A stretch of 64,000 nt of DNA from Halomonas halodenitrificans DSM 735 (GCF_000620045.1 NZ_JHVH01000002.1:124001-188000); one strand, 5' to 3'; positions 15,921 through 25,647 are shown, numbered from the stretch's first letter. Made by a program: numbers and translations. The notes: generated by a model not told the origin, from the sequence alone.

Positions 15921-17551
15921 TGCTGGACCTCCACGCTGCTGTGCTTGTGCTGGCGTTCACCGGCGCGGAACAGCGTCGGCTGGCGCCGGTCCTTGCCGCG
16001 ACGGGTCAGCATGGCCACGAAGTGTACGGCGAAGACCAGGTGCCCCAGGGTCATCAGGGCACCGCCCAGGGTGCGGGCTTCCAGGTAGGGCAGGGTGAGG
16101 CGCACGATGTCCATGAACGGCGTGTCGGCGTCGAGCAGGGACAGGCCCTGCAGCCAACCGCCCACCGAGAGTGCCACGACGTAGATCAGGATGCCGATCG
16201 AGACCAGCCAGAAGTGCAGGGTGATGAGGGGCCGCCAGGGCCACTCCCAGTTCAGCAGGCGTGGCATGATGAAGTAGATGGCGCCGAACAGGATCATGCT
16301 GAGGAAGGCGTACATCCCCAGATGGGCGTGACCCACGGTGTAGTGGGTGAAGTGGGTGATGACGTTGACGCTGCGCAGCGCCTCCATGGAGCCCTGCAGC
16401 GACGAGACGGTGTACATCAGCGCACCGATCCAGACGAAGCGCAGGGTAGGCGAGCGCCGCAGCATGCCGAAGTGGCCCCACATGGTGCCGTGGTGGTTGA
16501 TGGCGACGGTGATCACCGGGATCGACATCATCACGCTGTGGACGATGGAGAGCGTGACCAGCCAGGTCGGCACCGGCCCGCCCACCAGGTGGTGGATGCC
16601 CACCTGGCTGTAGAACAGCGCCAGCGACCAGAAGCCGATCAGCGACAGCTGATAGGAGATGATCGGCCTGCCCAGGATCTTGGGAATCATGTAGTAGGCG
16701 ATGCCGACCCCGATGGGGGTTACCCAGAGCCCCAGCACGTTATGGGCGAACCACCAGTTGACGGTGGCGCCGGACGCACCGGGGAAGAGGCCGGGCAGGT
16801 TGGCCAGCAAAAAGAGAATGGGAAACCATACCAGGGCGGCCAGCAGGTACCAGCTGGTGACATAGAGATGGGCGACACGCCGGTTGGCCGCCGTGAGCAC
16901 CAGCGGGATGGCGCACAGGGCGCCGCCGATCACGAAGAGGATATCGACCTGCCAGGGAAACTCGAGCCATTCTTCGCCGTCGGAGAGTCCCAGGTTGATC
17001 GATACCAGGCCCAGCAGCATGCCCAGGTTCCAGATGCCCGCCCCCGTCAGGGCGTATCTGCCGCCGACCAGCGCCGTCTTGAACAGGCGAGGAATCAGGA
17101 AGATGGCGGTCCCGACGCCGGCCATGGAGGCCCAGCCATAGGCCACGGCGTTGAGGTGCATGGGGCGTACGCGGCCGAAGGTGAGCCACTCGCTGTCGGC
17201 CAGCAGCTCGGGCCAGTGAAACTTGGCGGAGGTCAGCAGGCCATAGCCGGAGCCCACCAGCAGCCAGAACACCGCCGAGCCTAGCCAGGCCATGGTTGCC
17301 CGACGCGAGGAAAGATCGGCCTGCCCCCGGGCCCTGAGCTCGTCGGCGTCGATGTTGTCGTCGGTCGTTTCGGGCGTCACGGTGCGAGCGGGGTCCTCGC
17401 TGTGCCCCTCCTCGCCCTCGAGGAAGATGGTGCGGGCGGCGAGGGAGCCGTGACCGAACTGGTTGGTGGCAATGGACCAGATCAGCAGCAGCAGGCCCAC
17501 CGCCGACACCACGAAGGTGATGATAAGCAGGATCGCAATGGTTGGAGTCAT
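15917..17551 (-). CDS. ccoN: cbb3-type oxidase catalytic subunit CcoN (variant with extra N-terminus)
   Basis: 544 residues from the ATG at 17551; usual CcoN is about 475. Ligands can be placed: low-spin haem H132 (VRPMHLNAVAYGW), CuB H270 (WWFAHNV), H320-H321, and haem histidines H408/H410 (YTVGHAHLGMY). Tyr314, 44 residues after H270, is where the cross-linked C-family tyrosine belongs, so this is an O2 reductase and not an NO reductase. The first ~60 residues (a membrane span, then NQFGHGSLAARTIFLEGEEG) resemble the small assembly protein CcoS, suggesting a fusion. No ccoQ, ccoS, ccoG or ccoH gene is nearby. Confidence 0.9.
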   Translation of the reverse strand: MTPTIAILLIITFVVSAVGLLLLIWSIATNQFGHGSLAARTIFLEGEEGHSEDPARTVTPETTDDNIDADELRARGQADLSSRRATMAWLGSAVFWLLVGSGYGLLTSAKFHWPELLADSEWLTFGRVRPMHLNAVAYGWASMAGVGTAIFLIPRLFKTALVGGRYALTGAGIWNLGMLLGLVSINLGLSDGEEWLEFPWQVDILFVIGGALCAIPLVLTAANRRVAHLYVTSWYLLAALVWFPILFLLANLPGLFPGASGATVNWWFAHNVLGLWVTPIGVGIAYYMIPKILGRPIISYQLSLIGFWSLALFYSQVGIHHLVGGPVPTWLVTLSIVHSVMMSIPVITVAINHHGTMWGHFGMLRRSPTLRFVWIGALMYTVSSLQGSMEALRSVNVITHFTHYTVGHAHLGMYAFLSMILFGAIYFIMPRLLNWEWPWRPLITLHFWLVSIGILIYVVALSVGGWLQGLSLLDADTPFMDIVRLTLPYLEARTLGGALMTLGHLVFAVHFVAMLTRRGKDRRQPTLFRAGERQHKHSSVEVQQ

Positions 17552-17691
17552 GAGGTGCCTTCGGCTCGGTATCCGCGCGTCCCGGGTCATCATCAAGGAT
17601 CGATGGCCACACCGGCGCATTGGAGTCGGTGCGACGCGGACGGCGCGATACGATGGAGTTCACCCTCAATCTAGGCAGACAAATGGTTAAT

Positions 17692-17733
17692 GTATAATGA
17701 AAATTAAACCGAGGTTGCATCAAAATAATTGAT
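17692..17733 (+). promoter_or_regulatory. -10 and LysR-type dyad in the ccoN/lysR divergent region
   Basis: TATAAT lies near 17692-17697, reading toward the LysR gene; the -35 is weak. ATC-N9-GAT (17719-17733), a dyad of the T-N11-A class used by LysR proteins, lies 11 bp before the lysR ATG. This fits autoregulation and control of the divergent cco operon. The rest of the 193-bp gap shows nothing else I can name. Confidence 0.4.
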
Positions 17734-17744
17734 TCAGAGGGCGC

Positions 17745-18584
17745 ATGGATATCGAGCTGGCGAGAACCTTCCTGGAAATCCTGCGCTGCAGAAGCTTCAG
17801 CGCGGCGGCCGAGTCGCTGCATGTGACCCAGACCACGGTCACCATGCGCATGCGCAAGCTGGAGGAGCGACTGGGCTGCCGCCTGCTGGCGCGCAGCCGC
17901 GGTGGTGTGACCATGACCGCGGACGGTGAGCGCTTCGCCGAGCATGCCCTGCAGCTGGTGCAGTTGTGGGAAAGCGCACAACGAGAGCTGCCGCTGCCGC
18001 GGGGAATACGACGGGTGCTTACGCTGGGCGGCGAACTTAGCCTATGGGAGCCGCTGCTGACCCGCTGGCTGCACACGCTGCGCGACACCCTGCCGTCACT
18101 GGCGGTGCGTATCGAGGTGGGAGAGCGCGAGGCACTGCACGAGCGCCTCACCCATGGCGGACTCGATGCCGCCCTGGTGCACCAGGCGGACTACTGGCCC
18201 AGCCTGCAGGTCGAGCTGTTGCGCGAGGAGCGGCTGGTGATGGTACGTACGCGAGGATCGGGCTCGTCGGCCCCCTACCTCTACGTGGACTGGGGCGAGG
18301 TATTTCGCCGCGAGCACGATGCGGCCCTGCCTCAGTATGCCAGCCCTGTCATCGCGGTGAACCTGGGGCCGCTGGCCCTGCATTACCTGCTCAATCATTC
18401 GGGAATGGGGTACTTCCGCCTGAGCGTCGTCCAGCCCTATCTCCGGCAGGGGCTGCTCGAGCGAGTGCCGGAGATGCCGGAGTTTTCCTACCCTGTCTAT
18501 CTCGTGCACCCCCGCGAGCGTCGAGCCCCCGGGCTGGAGGAAGCCATCGACCTGCTCTACCGGCAGGTGCAGGGGGCGGCCTGA
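17745..18584 (+). CDS. LysR-family regulator divergent from ccoNOP
   Basis: 279 residues. The N-terminal winged HTH (LARTFLEILRCRSFSAAAES, then TQTTVTMRMRKLEERLGCRL) is classic LysR, followed by a substrate-binding-like effector domain. The ligand is not evident. Its start overlaps no other gene and a weak AGAGGGC precedes the ATG. Divergence from the cbb3 operon makes that operon the likely target. Confidence 0.9.
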   Translation: MDIELARTFLEILRCRSFSAAAESLHVTQTTVTMRMRKLEERLGCRLLARSRGGVTMTADGERFAEHALQLVQLWESAQRELPLPRGIRRVLTLGGELSLWEPLLTRWLHTLRDTLPSLAVRIEVGEREALHERLTHGGLDAALVHQADYWPSLQVELLREERLVMVRTRGSGSSAPYLYVDWGEVFRREHDAALPQYASPVIAVNLGPLALHYLLNHSGMGYFRLSVVQPYLRQGLLERVPEMPEFSYPVYLVHPRERRAPGLEEAIDLLYRQVQGAA

Positions 18585-18765
18585 TTCGAGCCGGGGCGCC
18601 AGGCATCGATTCGCGTGGTGGCCCATTGCCAGGCCTTGATGGCGCGCTCGGCAGACAGTCAGGCCGTGGCTGGCTAGCCGAGGGGGCAGTTTATATGATT
18701 GTTTCAGAGTCCAGACGCCGTGTTGGTTGGCTACAGGCGCAAGGCAGCGAGGCGGGAGGTGGTGC

Positions 18766-20151
18766 ATGAGGCCCTGGATACGGCAATTGAGCAGTGGGTT
18801 GGCGGTGCTGGTTGGCTTCGTTGCGGGGGTGGCGTTGCTGATGTTCTTCGTGGCCAATCGCCAGGCTCCCGAGCGCCAGGAGGCGGCGGTATCCGCCACC
18901 CCGGTCAGGACCGTTGCGGTCCAGCCCCTGGATTTTCGTCTGGAGGCGCGTGGCCACGGCGTGGCGCGCCCCGCCGAGACCTGGCAGGCGGTTGCCAACG
19001 TGGCGGGGCGCGTGGTGGAGCGCCACCCTGAGCTGGAGAGCGGTACCCTGCTGCCCAAGGGCACGTTGCTGGTGGCGCTGGATCCCAGCCGCTATGAGCT
19101 GGCCATCGTCGAGGCGGAGGCGGAGCTTTCAAGCCTGGATGGCGAGCTGTCGCAGCTCGAGGCCGAGGAGAAGAACACCGACCGCCTGCTGGCACTGGAA
19201 CAGCAGGCCCTTGCCCTGACCGAGCAGGAGCTGTCGCGTATCGAGCGCCTGGCCGCCAGCGGTTCGGTCTCCACCTCACGGCGCGACGAGCAGCGGCGCA
19301 GCGCCGTGGGGCAGCGTCGGGCGGTGGCCTCTCTTGAGAACACCCTGGCGTTGATGCCCGCGCGGCGCGAGGTGCTCCAGGCCCGGCGTGAACGGGCCGA
19401 GGTGCGCCTGACTCAGGCCCGGAAGGACCTGACGGATACCCGCTTCGAGGCGCCCTATGATCTGCGTCTGAGCGATGTTGACATAGAGTTGCATCAGTTC
19501 GTGGGCAGCGGGCAGAGACTGTTCCAGGCCGAGAGCCTGGCCGCTGCCGAAGTGGAGGCGCATATTCCCATCGGCATGATGCGTCGTCTGCTGGGCGCGA
19601 TCCTGCCCGAGAAGCCCTTCGGTCAGGGGCTGGATGATTTGAACGAACGACTGGACTTCTCGGCGGTTGATGCCGATTTGCTTCTGGTCGGTGCCGAGGG
19701 TGTCGGCTGGTCGGGTGAGTTGATACGAGTGGCCAGCGGGCTGGATCCGGCCACCCGAACGGTTCGGGCCGTGGTGCGAGTCGATCAACCTTACCGTGAT
19801 GCCGGGCCACCGAATCGCCCACCGCTGCAGCGCGACATGTACATACGAGTGCGCCTCTCGGCATGGAGCCGGGCACCCCGGCTGGCGATACCGGCCGGTG
19901 CGGTGCATCAGGGCGAGGCCTGGCTGGTGGGTGATGATCAACGCCTCGAACGGCGGGCGGTGAGCGTGGCCTTCGAGCAGGGGGACCTGGCGGTGATCTC
20001 GGCCGGCCTGGCCCCCGGCGAGAGGGTGGTGGTCGATGACCTGTCCACGGTAATTGCCGGGATGGCCGTCGCCGGGCAGCGTGACCGGAACCTGGAGGCG
20101 CAGATTGCCGGCCAGGCGCTGGGTGAGGAACACGAGGAAGCGCAGCCATGA
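18766..20151 (+). CDS. RND efflux periplasmic adaptor (membrane fusion protein)
   Basis: 461 residues from the ATG at 18766 with GGGAGG upstream. One N-terminal membrane anchor (LAVLVGFVAGVALLMFFVAN) is followed by a biotinyl-lipoyl region, a long coiled-coil hairpin rich in Glu/Arg/Leu (about residues 120-220: EAEAELSSLDGELSQLEAEE and ENTLALMPARREVLQARRER), then beta-barrel and membrane-proximal domains. It links the RND pump to an outer-membrane channel. The stop overlaps the pump start (ATGA). No outer-membrane factor gene is nearby. Confidence 0.9.
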   Translation: MRPWIRQLSSGLAVLVGFVAGVALLMFFVANRQAPERQEAAVSATPVRTVAVQPLDFRLEARGHGVARPAETWQAVANVAGRVVERHPELESGTLLPKGTLLVALDPSRYELAIVEAEAELSSLDGELSQLEAEEKNTDRLLALEQQALALTEQELSRIERLAASGSVSTSRRDEQRRSAVGQRRAVASLENTLALMPARREVLQARRERAEVRLTQARKDLTDTRFEAPYDLRLSDVDIELHQFVGSGQRLFQAESLAAAEVEAHIPIGMMRRLLGAILPEKPFGQGLDDLNERLDFSAVDADLLLVGAEGVGWSGELIRVASGLDPATRTVRAVVRVDQPYRDAGPPNRPPLQRDMYIRVRLSAWSRAPRLAIPAGAVHQGEAWLVGDDQRLERRAVSVAFEQGDLAVISAGLAPGERVVVDDLSTVIAGMAVAGQRDRNLEAQIAGQALGEEHEEAQP

Positions 20152-23100
20152 TCCGCTGGTTTGCCGCTCACCCCACCGCCGCCAATCTGCTGCTGGTGCT
20201 GCTGCTCGCCGCCGGGCTCTTTGCGGCCCCAACGCTCAAGCGCGAGACATTCCCCGATTATCGCCCGACGGAGGTCGGCGTCGAGGTGGTCTACCGCGGA
20301 GCCAGCGCGGCCGACGTGGAGGATGCCGTGTGCCGGCGCCTGCATGAGGCGGTCAAGGGGGTGGAGTACCTCGACGAGTTTGTCTGCGTGGCCCAGGACA
20401 ATCTGGCCAGTGCCACCGCCACCATGCAGGCCGGCGGCGATTCCCTGCGTTTTCTCAGCGAGATCGATACCGAGGTCGCTGCCATCAGCGAGTTTCCGGC
20501 CCGGGCAGACCCGCCGGTGGTGCGCGAACTGCATCGCAGCGACCTGGTGGCGGCAGTCGCGGTCTCTTCCGATATGCCTACCTCGCAGCTCGAGGAGTAC
20601 GCCCTGCGCCTGGAGGAGCGCATCATGGCCTTGCCCGGAGTGGCCAATGTGGCGATTCACGGCACGTCTCAGCGCCAGTGGCAGGTGGAGGTGCCCGGCG
20701 AGGTGCTGGGTCAGCACGGACTCTCGGCCCGCGACCTGGCGCGTCGGGTCTCCGCGCAGAGCCTGGATCTGCCGCTGGGCACCCTGGAGACCCCCGGGCG
20801 CGATATCCTGCTGCGCTTTACCGACCAGCGCCGCTCGCTGCGTGAGCTGGAGAGCCTGGTGGTGGTCTCCGACCCGGCCGGCGGTGAGCTGACGCTGGGC
20901 GATATCGCCACCCTCGCCGAAGCCGGTGAGCGCGATGAGGAGAAGATTGTCTTCAACGGCGAGCCGTCGCTGGTGCTGGAGGTAAGCAAGAGCCTGCGCG
21001 ATGACGCCCTGACGGTAAAGGAGGAGCTTGAGGCGCTGATCGAAGCGGAGCGTCGCCGCTTCGAGGGTGGCGTAACGCTGACCCTGACCCAGGACATGAC
21101 CGGCATCGTCCGCGACCGTCTGCAGATGCTGGTGGCCAACGGCCTGATGGGGCTTGCGCTGGTGGTGCTGGTGATGAGCCTGTTCTTTCGGCCACGCCTG
21201 GCACTGTGGGCGGTGCTGGGGTTGCCTGCCGCCTTCATGGGCGCCTTCCTGGTGATGGGACTCAGCGGGCTCACCCTGAACATGATCACCCTGGTGGGGC
21301 TGCTGATGGCCATCGGCATCGTCATGGACGACGCCATCGTCATCACCGACAGCATCGCCGCCCACGCGGGGGAGAGTGCCTCGCCGCTGGCAGCAGTAGT
21401 CTCCGGGACCCGTCAGGTGCTGCCCGGGGTGCTGTCGTCGTTTCTGACCACCGCCTCGGTCTTCGTCCCGCTCTCCTTCCTGGCCGGCGAGATGGGCGCG
21501 GTGCTCGAGGTTCTGCCGGTGGTGTTGATCGCCGCCCTGGCGGCGAGCCTGGTCGAGGCGTTCTGGATTCTGCCTCATCATCTCGAGGGGAGCGTGAAGC
21601 ATCTGCAGCAGGGCCATGATTCCCGCCTGCGCGGCGCCTTCGATCGCGGCTTCGAGCGCTTTCGCGAGGGCGTGGGAAGGCTGGCCGACCGGGCGATCCG
21701 TTTCCGCCATGGGGTGCTCGGCGCGATGCTTGCTGTGATGCTGGGGTCGGTCGGCTTCATGGCCGGAGGTCATCTTGGCAGCGAGGCGATGCCCGATATC
21801 GACGGCGACGTGCTGGAGGCGCGCATTCTGATGCCCCAGGGTACGCCGCTCGAGCGCACCGAGGCGGTGGCCGAGCGAGTGGCATCGGCCATGAATGAGC
21901 TCGATGCCCGCTATTCGCCCGAACAGCCCGAAGGCGCGGCGCTGGTCGAGGCGATGCAGGTGCGCTTCAACCATAACCTCAGCGCGCGTGAGGCAGGACC
22001 CCATGTGGCGACGGTCAGTGTCGATCTGCTGACCGCCGAGAGGCGTACTCTGACCCTGGATGCGCTGACTGCCGCCTGGCACGAGGCGATCGGCGAGATC
22101 GCGGGGATGCAGCGCCTGATCATCCAGGAGCCGGGTTTCGGCCCCGCCGGGGTGCCGATAGAGGTGCGCCTGACCGGCGAGAGACTCGATGCCATGAAGG
22201 CGGCGGCACTGGAGATGGCCACATATCTCGAGGGCTATTCGGCAGTCTATAACGTCATGGATGACCAGCGCCTGGGCAAGCCTCAGCGCGCTTACTCCAT
22301 GGCCTCGGGGGCTCATGGACTCGGGTTGAGCGCCGAAGAGGTGGCCGGCCAGCTGCGCGCGGCCATGCTCGGCGAGATTGCCGATACCCAGCGTATCGGC
22401 GAGCAGGACATTGAGGTGCTGGTGCGCCAGGCCGAGGCCGACCGCGATGGCCTCGATGACCTGGTCGACCAGACCCTGATGCTGCCCGACGGCAACCAGG
22501 TGCCGCTTTCGGTGGTGACCGACGTGGCCGAGCGCCGCGAGTGGGCGCGCATTACCCGCATCGATGGTCGGCGAACGGTCACCGTGGAGGCCAACGTCGA
22601 TGCCCGCCGGGCCAGCGCTCAGGCCGTCGTCAACGACCTGGTGGATAGCGGTTGGGTGGCGGACTTCGAAAAGCGCCACCCCGAGGTGGCCGTCACCTTC
22701 GAGGGGCAGGTGGCCAGCTCCGCGGAGACCGGCGGCTCCATCGCGCGTGGCCTGTTGATCGGCCTGGTGGGCATCTTCGTGATCCTATCCTTCCAGTTCC
22801 GCAGCTACATGGAGCCGCTGATCGTCATGCTCTCCATTCCAATGGCCTTTATCGGGGCCATCTGGGGGCATGTGCTGATGGGCTACTATCTCTCCATGCC
22901 CTCGTTGATCGGGGCCGCCTCGCTGGCCGGTATCGTGGTCAACAATGCCATCCTGTTGATTCACTTTATCAAGGCGCACCGCGAGCAGGGTCTGGACGCG
23001 GCCGCCGCCGCCGGTCAGGCCAGTCGCGATCGGCTGCGGGCCATCCTGATCTCCTCCACGACCACCATCGCCGGCCTGGCACCGCTACTGGCCGAGACCA

Positions 23101-23249
23101 GCACCCAGGCAGATGCCATCAAGCCACTGGTGATCGCCGTGGTGTTCGGCCTGCTCAGCGCGACCCTGCTGGTGCTGCTGGTGATTCCGGCACTCTATGT
23201 GCTGTTTGACGACCGGGGCTGGACTCGTGGGACATCCGCCAGCAGGTAG
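20148..23249 (+). CDS. RND efflux transporter, AcrB/HAE-like
   Basis: 1033 residues with two repeats of membrane helix plus large periplasmic loop. Characteristic segments are KRETFPDYRPTEVGVEVVYR at the porter start, GLLMAIGIVMDDAIVITDSI in TM4 with the paired aspartates of proton-coupled HAE pumps, and SLAGIVVNNAILLIHFIKAH in the second half. This argues for drug or organic export rather than metal export, though substrates cannot be read from sequence. It forms a two-gene operon with the adaptor. Confidence 0.92.
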   Translation: MIRWFAAHPTAANLLLVLLLAAGLFAAPTLKRETFPDYRPTEVGVEVVYRGASAADVEDAVCRRLHEAVKGVEYLDEFVCVAQDNLASATATMQAGGDSLRFLSEIDTEVAAISEFPARADPPVVRELHRSDLVAAVAVSSDMPTSQLEEYALRLEERIMALPGVANVAIHGTSQRQWQVEVPGEVLGQHGLSARDLARRVSAQSLDLPLGTLETPGRDILLRFTDQRRSLRELESLVVVSDPAGGELTLGDIATLAEAGERDEEKIVFNGEPSLVLEVSKSLRDDALTVKEELEALIEAERRRFEGGVTLTLTQDMTGIVRDRLQMLVANGLMGLALVVLVMSLFFRPRLALWAVLGLPAAFMGAFLVMGLSGLTLNMITLVGLLMAIGIVMDDAIVITDSIAAHAGESASPLAAVVSGTRQVLPGVLSSFLTTASVFVPLSFLAGEMGAVLEVLPVVLIAALAASLVEAFWILPHHLEGSVKHLQQGHDSRLRGAFDRGFERFREGVGRLADRAIRFRHGVLGAMLAVMLGSVGFMAGGHLGSEAMPDIDGDVLEARILMPQGTPLERTEAVAERVASAMNELDARYSPEQPEGAALVEAMQVRFNHNLSAREAGPHVATVSVDLLTAERRTLTLDALTAAWHEAIGEIAGMQRLIIQEPGFGPAGVPIEVRLTGERLDAMKAAALEMATYLEGYSAVYNVMDDQRLGKPQRAYSMASGAHGLGLSAEEVAGQLRAAMLGEIADTQRIGEQDIEVLVRQAEADRDGLDDLVDQTLMLPDGNQVPLSVVTDVAERREWARITRIDGRRTVTVEANVDARRASAQAVVNDLVDSGWVADFEKRHPEVAVTFEGQVASSAETGGSIARGLLIGLVGIFVILSFQFRSYMEPLIVMLSIPMAFIGAIWGHVLMGYYLSMPSLIGAASLAGIVVNNAILLIHFIKAHREQGLDAAAAAGQASRDRLRAILISSTTTIAGLAPLLAETSTQADAIKPLVIAVVFGLLSATLLVLLVIPALYVLFDDRGWTRGTSASR

Positions 23250-23323
23250 TACAGCAGCGGCATCACCTGGAGGGGCAGCAGCGTAGGGATGGCCAACAGA
23301 AGGTAGAACACGCCCCTCGTGTT

Positions 23324-23344
23324 GTTGCTCCCTTCGGGAGCAAC
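23324..23344. terminator. Hairpin between convergent RND and cytochrome b genes
   Basis: GTTGCTCCC and GGGAGCAAC form a 9-bp stem with a TTC loop (UUCG-type closure). No clear T run follows on either strand, but the position between convergent genes fits a bidirectional terminator. Confidence 0.6.
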
Positions 23345-23380
23345 GCTGCCACTGCGTCGATTTGTCTAGACCTCACGAGC

Positions 23381-24010
23381 TCACCGGCTGGGCGGGTGAT
23401 TCTCGAACGCTCTCTTTTCCTGAGTCTCCTCATAGCCGGTGATCATGGGCTTGACCAGGCTGAAGAGCGTCTTGCCCATGGTGGCCATGTAGACGTGGGC
23501 AATCACGAAGATCAGCATGGCGAAGGCCGCGGCGGTATGTACCAGGGCCACGCTGCCCAGGCTGATGCTGTCTTGCAGCCAGACGGGCCACTGGTTGTAG
23601 AACAGATACAGCAGCCCCGAGATCCAGATAGCCGGCGAGATCAACAGCTTGAAACTCAGGTAGGCAAGGCGCTGCAGCGGATTGTGCTTGGCCTGGGTGG
23701 TCTGGCGGAAGGGATGCTCGGCGCCGGTGAAGGTGCCGATCAGGTAGTAGTGGACCACCGCGCCCAGCCTGTCGGTGGTGGGAAGGTACTGGCGCCACTC
23801 GCCGGTAGTGAGGTGCCAGAAGATCGCCAGGATCCACAGGCCGATCAGCGCGTAGGCCGCCAGGCCGTGCAGCCGGGCGGCGGGGCCGAAGCCAAGCGCC
23901 TGGTAGCTGCCGTGGATCTCGAAGCCGGTGAACATCAGAAAGAAGATCAGCACCGCCTGACTCCAGTGCCAGAAGCGTTCGAAGCGTTTGTAGATCATTT
24001 CGCGTTTCAT
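23381..24010 (-). CDS. Cytochrome b subunit (FdnI/PhsC-like) paired with octaheme cytochrome
   Basis: 209 residues, four or five membrane spans, of the Ni/Fe-hydrogenase and formate-dehydrogenase cytochrome b family. Histidines likely to bind two haems b lie in FERFWHWSQAVLIF, ARLHGLAAY, FWHLTTGEW and FVIAHVYMATMG. It would exchange electrons between the quinone pool and the octaheme cytochrome encoded just upstream, whose stop overlaps this start (ATGA). Confidence 0.88.
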   Translation of the reverse strand: MKREMIYKRFERFWHWSQAVLIFFLMFTGFEIHGSYQALGFGPAARLHGLAAYALIGLWILAIFWHLTTGEWRQYLPTTDRLGAVVHYYLIGTFTGAEHPFRQTTQAKHNPLQRLAYLSFKLLISPAIWISGLLYLFYNQWPVWLQDSISLGSVALVHTAAAFAMLIFVIAHVYMATMGKTLFSLVKPMITGYEETQEKRAFENHPPSR

Positions 24011-25647
24011 GAGCGTTTCCTCCGACGCCGAGTCATGATTCGCCCACCGGCGTGGGCCAGGCTGCCGACCAGCACCAGCAGGGCGGCGCTCCAGCCTGCC
24101 CTATCCAGCCAGACGCTGCGGTCCCGGGCGGGAAGGTAGAAGTCGGTCAGCGCCGCCAGCCGTCCGTTGCGCGAGTGGCATTCGCTGCACGCCAGGGCGT
24201 CCTTGCTGGGCGCCACCATGTGGGTGATTGGCCAGTGCATGCGCGTTTCCACGAAGTCGAACTCACCGCTGTAGGGCTGGTCGGCATATTCGGTGCCGGC
24301 CCGGAGCGCCTTGGCCCAGTCGAAGTTCGACCACAGGGCGGTGTCGTCGTCGGCGCTGTAGACATGATTGACCAGCAGGTGCTGATTGACCGGATCGTAA
24401 GGTTGCTTGCCCTGCATGACCTTGAACGGCCAGATGCGTGACGTCGAATCGGCATGGCTGCCCTTGACGCTGTTGATCTCGATGGGCTGCTGGCTGTCGT
24501 CCAGCGAGTCGCTGCGCAGGGTGTAGCGAACTTCACCGTCGAACCAGCGATACTCGGGCACCACGTTCTCGCCATAGCGGAAGTTGCCCTTGGTGCTCAG
24601 GTACTCGAGGTGGCCGTCGTCGTCACGAATCCTGAGCGGCTCGCCATCCTCACCGAGCCGGCCGGCGGTGGACCAATCCCACCAGGTCTTGGTGGCCACG
24701 CCGCCGCGGGCAAATTCGGGGATATGGCAGCTCTGGCAGGCGACCTGATCGACATGATCATTGAGCTTGGTCTTCTGGTGCGGGGCATCGCCGTGGCAGG
24801 ACTCGCAGGAGGCCCGCGAAAAATCGGTGTGTCCCGGGACATCGATCCCTTGAGTATCCCGGGCCGTGGTCAGATAGCGGCTGCCGCTGACGCTGTGAGC
24901 CGAGGTGGTGTGGCAGTCGGCGCAGGCGAAGTCGGCGCCGTCTGCCGACATGTGCACGTCCAGCGACAGGGGGGCATTGATCAGCGATGAATCCAGGTCG
25001 CCGTGCTTGACGCCGTCGCCGCCGCCGCCATAGAAGTGGCAGCTGCCGCAGTTCTGCTTGCTGGTCGGACCGATGTGCTGGGCGACCTGTGCCAGGTCGG
25101 GCGGCTGTCTGGCGTCTTCGTCGCTGGGATCGGGGAGCTCGTAGGCGGGATGCCCGGCGCCGGTGGGGGACTTCCAGTAGCTGCCGGTGGTGTCGTGACA
25201 GACCAGGCAGTCGACACGATTATCTGCGGTGGGCGGTTCCTGGCGCATATCATCCCAGCCGTAGCCGGTGTGGCAGCTGGTGCAGAACGGCTCGTTGGAG
25301 GTCACCGAACCGCAGAAGCTGTTGACCACGTGGCGCTTGCCCAGCAGCTGCCGGGTCTCCGGGTGCATATACTCCCAGGTCCAGTGGGTGGTGGCCTGGA
25401 GCTGCTTGGCCGCTTCGGTGTGACAGCCAAGGCATGCCTCGGTGACTTCGGGACCCGAGGCGAAGGGGCCCTGCAGCTCCTCGAAGTGCTCATGATCCGC
25501 CGTCGAGGGAGCCTGACGGTCCAGGGCGGCGGCTGCCGGTGCTGCATTGATCGCCAGAAGCATGGCAAGAAGCAGTGTGACAAGCGATGCCAGGATGAAG
25601 GCCCTGGCGGCAAGTGCTGCGTATCGAGCCGATGAATATCCCGTCAT
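24007..25647 (-). CDS. Octaheme c-type cytochrome, tetrathionate reductase (OTR) family
   Basis: 546 residues with an N-terminal signal segment and eight CxxCH sites: CLGCH, CTSCH, CLVCH, CGSCH, CADCH, CESCH, CQSCH and CSECH. Early sequence (EVTEACLGCHTEAAKQ, then HWTWEY) follows the Shewanella octaheme tetrathionate reductase pattern. A C-terminal hydrophobic helix ending RRRRKRS anchors it. In vitro, OTR reduces tetrathionate, nitrite and hydroxylamine; the physiological substrate is uncertain. AGGAGG precedes the ATG. The upstream 143 bp contain two AGCTTCGTA copies of unknown meaning and no clear FNR box. Confidence 0.9.
   Translation of the reverse strand: MTGYSSARYAALAARAFILASLVTLLLAMLLAINAAPAAAALDRQAPSTADHEHFEELQGPFASGPEVTEACLGCHTEAAKQLQATTHWTWEYMHPETRQLLGKRHVVNSFCGSVTSNEPFCTSCHTGYGWDDMRQEPPTADNRVDCLVCHDTTGSYWKSPTGAGHPAYELPDPSDEDARQPPDLAQVAQHIGPTSKQNCGSCHFYGGGGDGVKHGDLDSSLINAPLSLDVHMSADGADFACADCHTTSAHSVSGSRYLTTARDTQGIDVPGHTDFSRASCESCHGDAPHQKTKLNDHVDQVACQSCHIPEFARGGVATKTWWDWSTAGRLGEDGEPLRIRDDDGHLEYLSTKGNFRYGENVVPEYRWFDGEVRYTLRSDSLDDSQQPIEINSVKGSHADSTSRIWPFKVMQGKQPYDPVNQHLLVNHVYSADDDTALWSNFDWAKALRAGTEYADQPYSGEFDFVETRMHWPITHMVAPSKDALACSECHSRNGRLAALTDFYLPARDRSVWLDRAGWSAALLVLVGSLAHAGGRIMTRRRRKRS

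Noticed and set aside
15917..17551. The atypical CcoN as an NO reductase
   Set aside because: The C-family tyrosine is in place 44 residues after the first CuB histidine and the glutamate typical of NorB is absent.
19938..22679. 913-codon minus-strand open frame
   Set aside because: Antisense to the RND pump and adaptor; low-complexity His/Gln/Arg composition and no domain.
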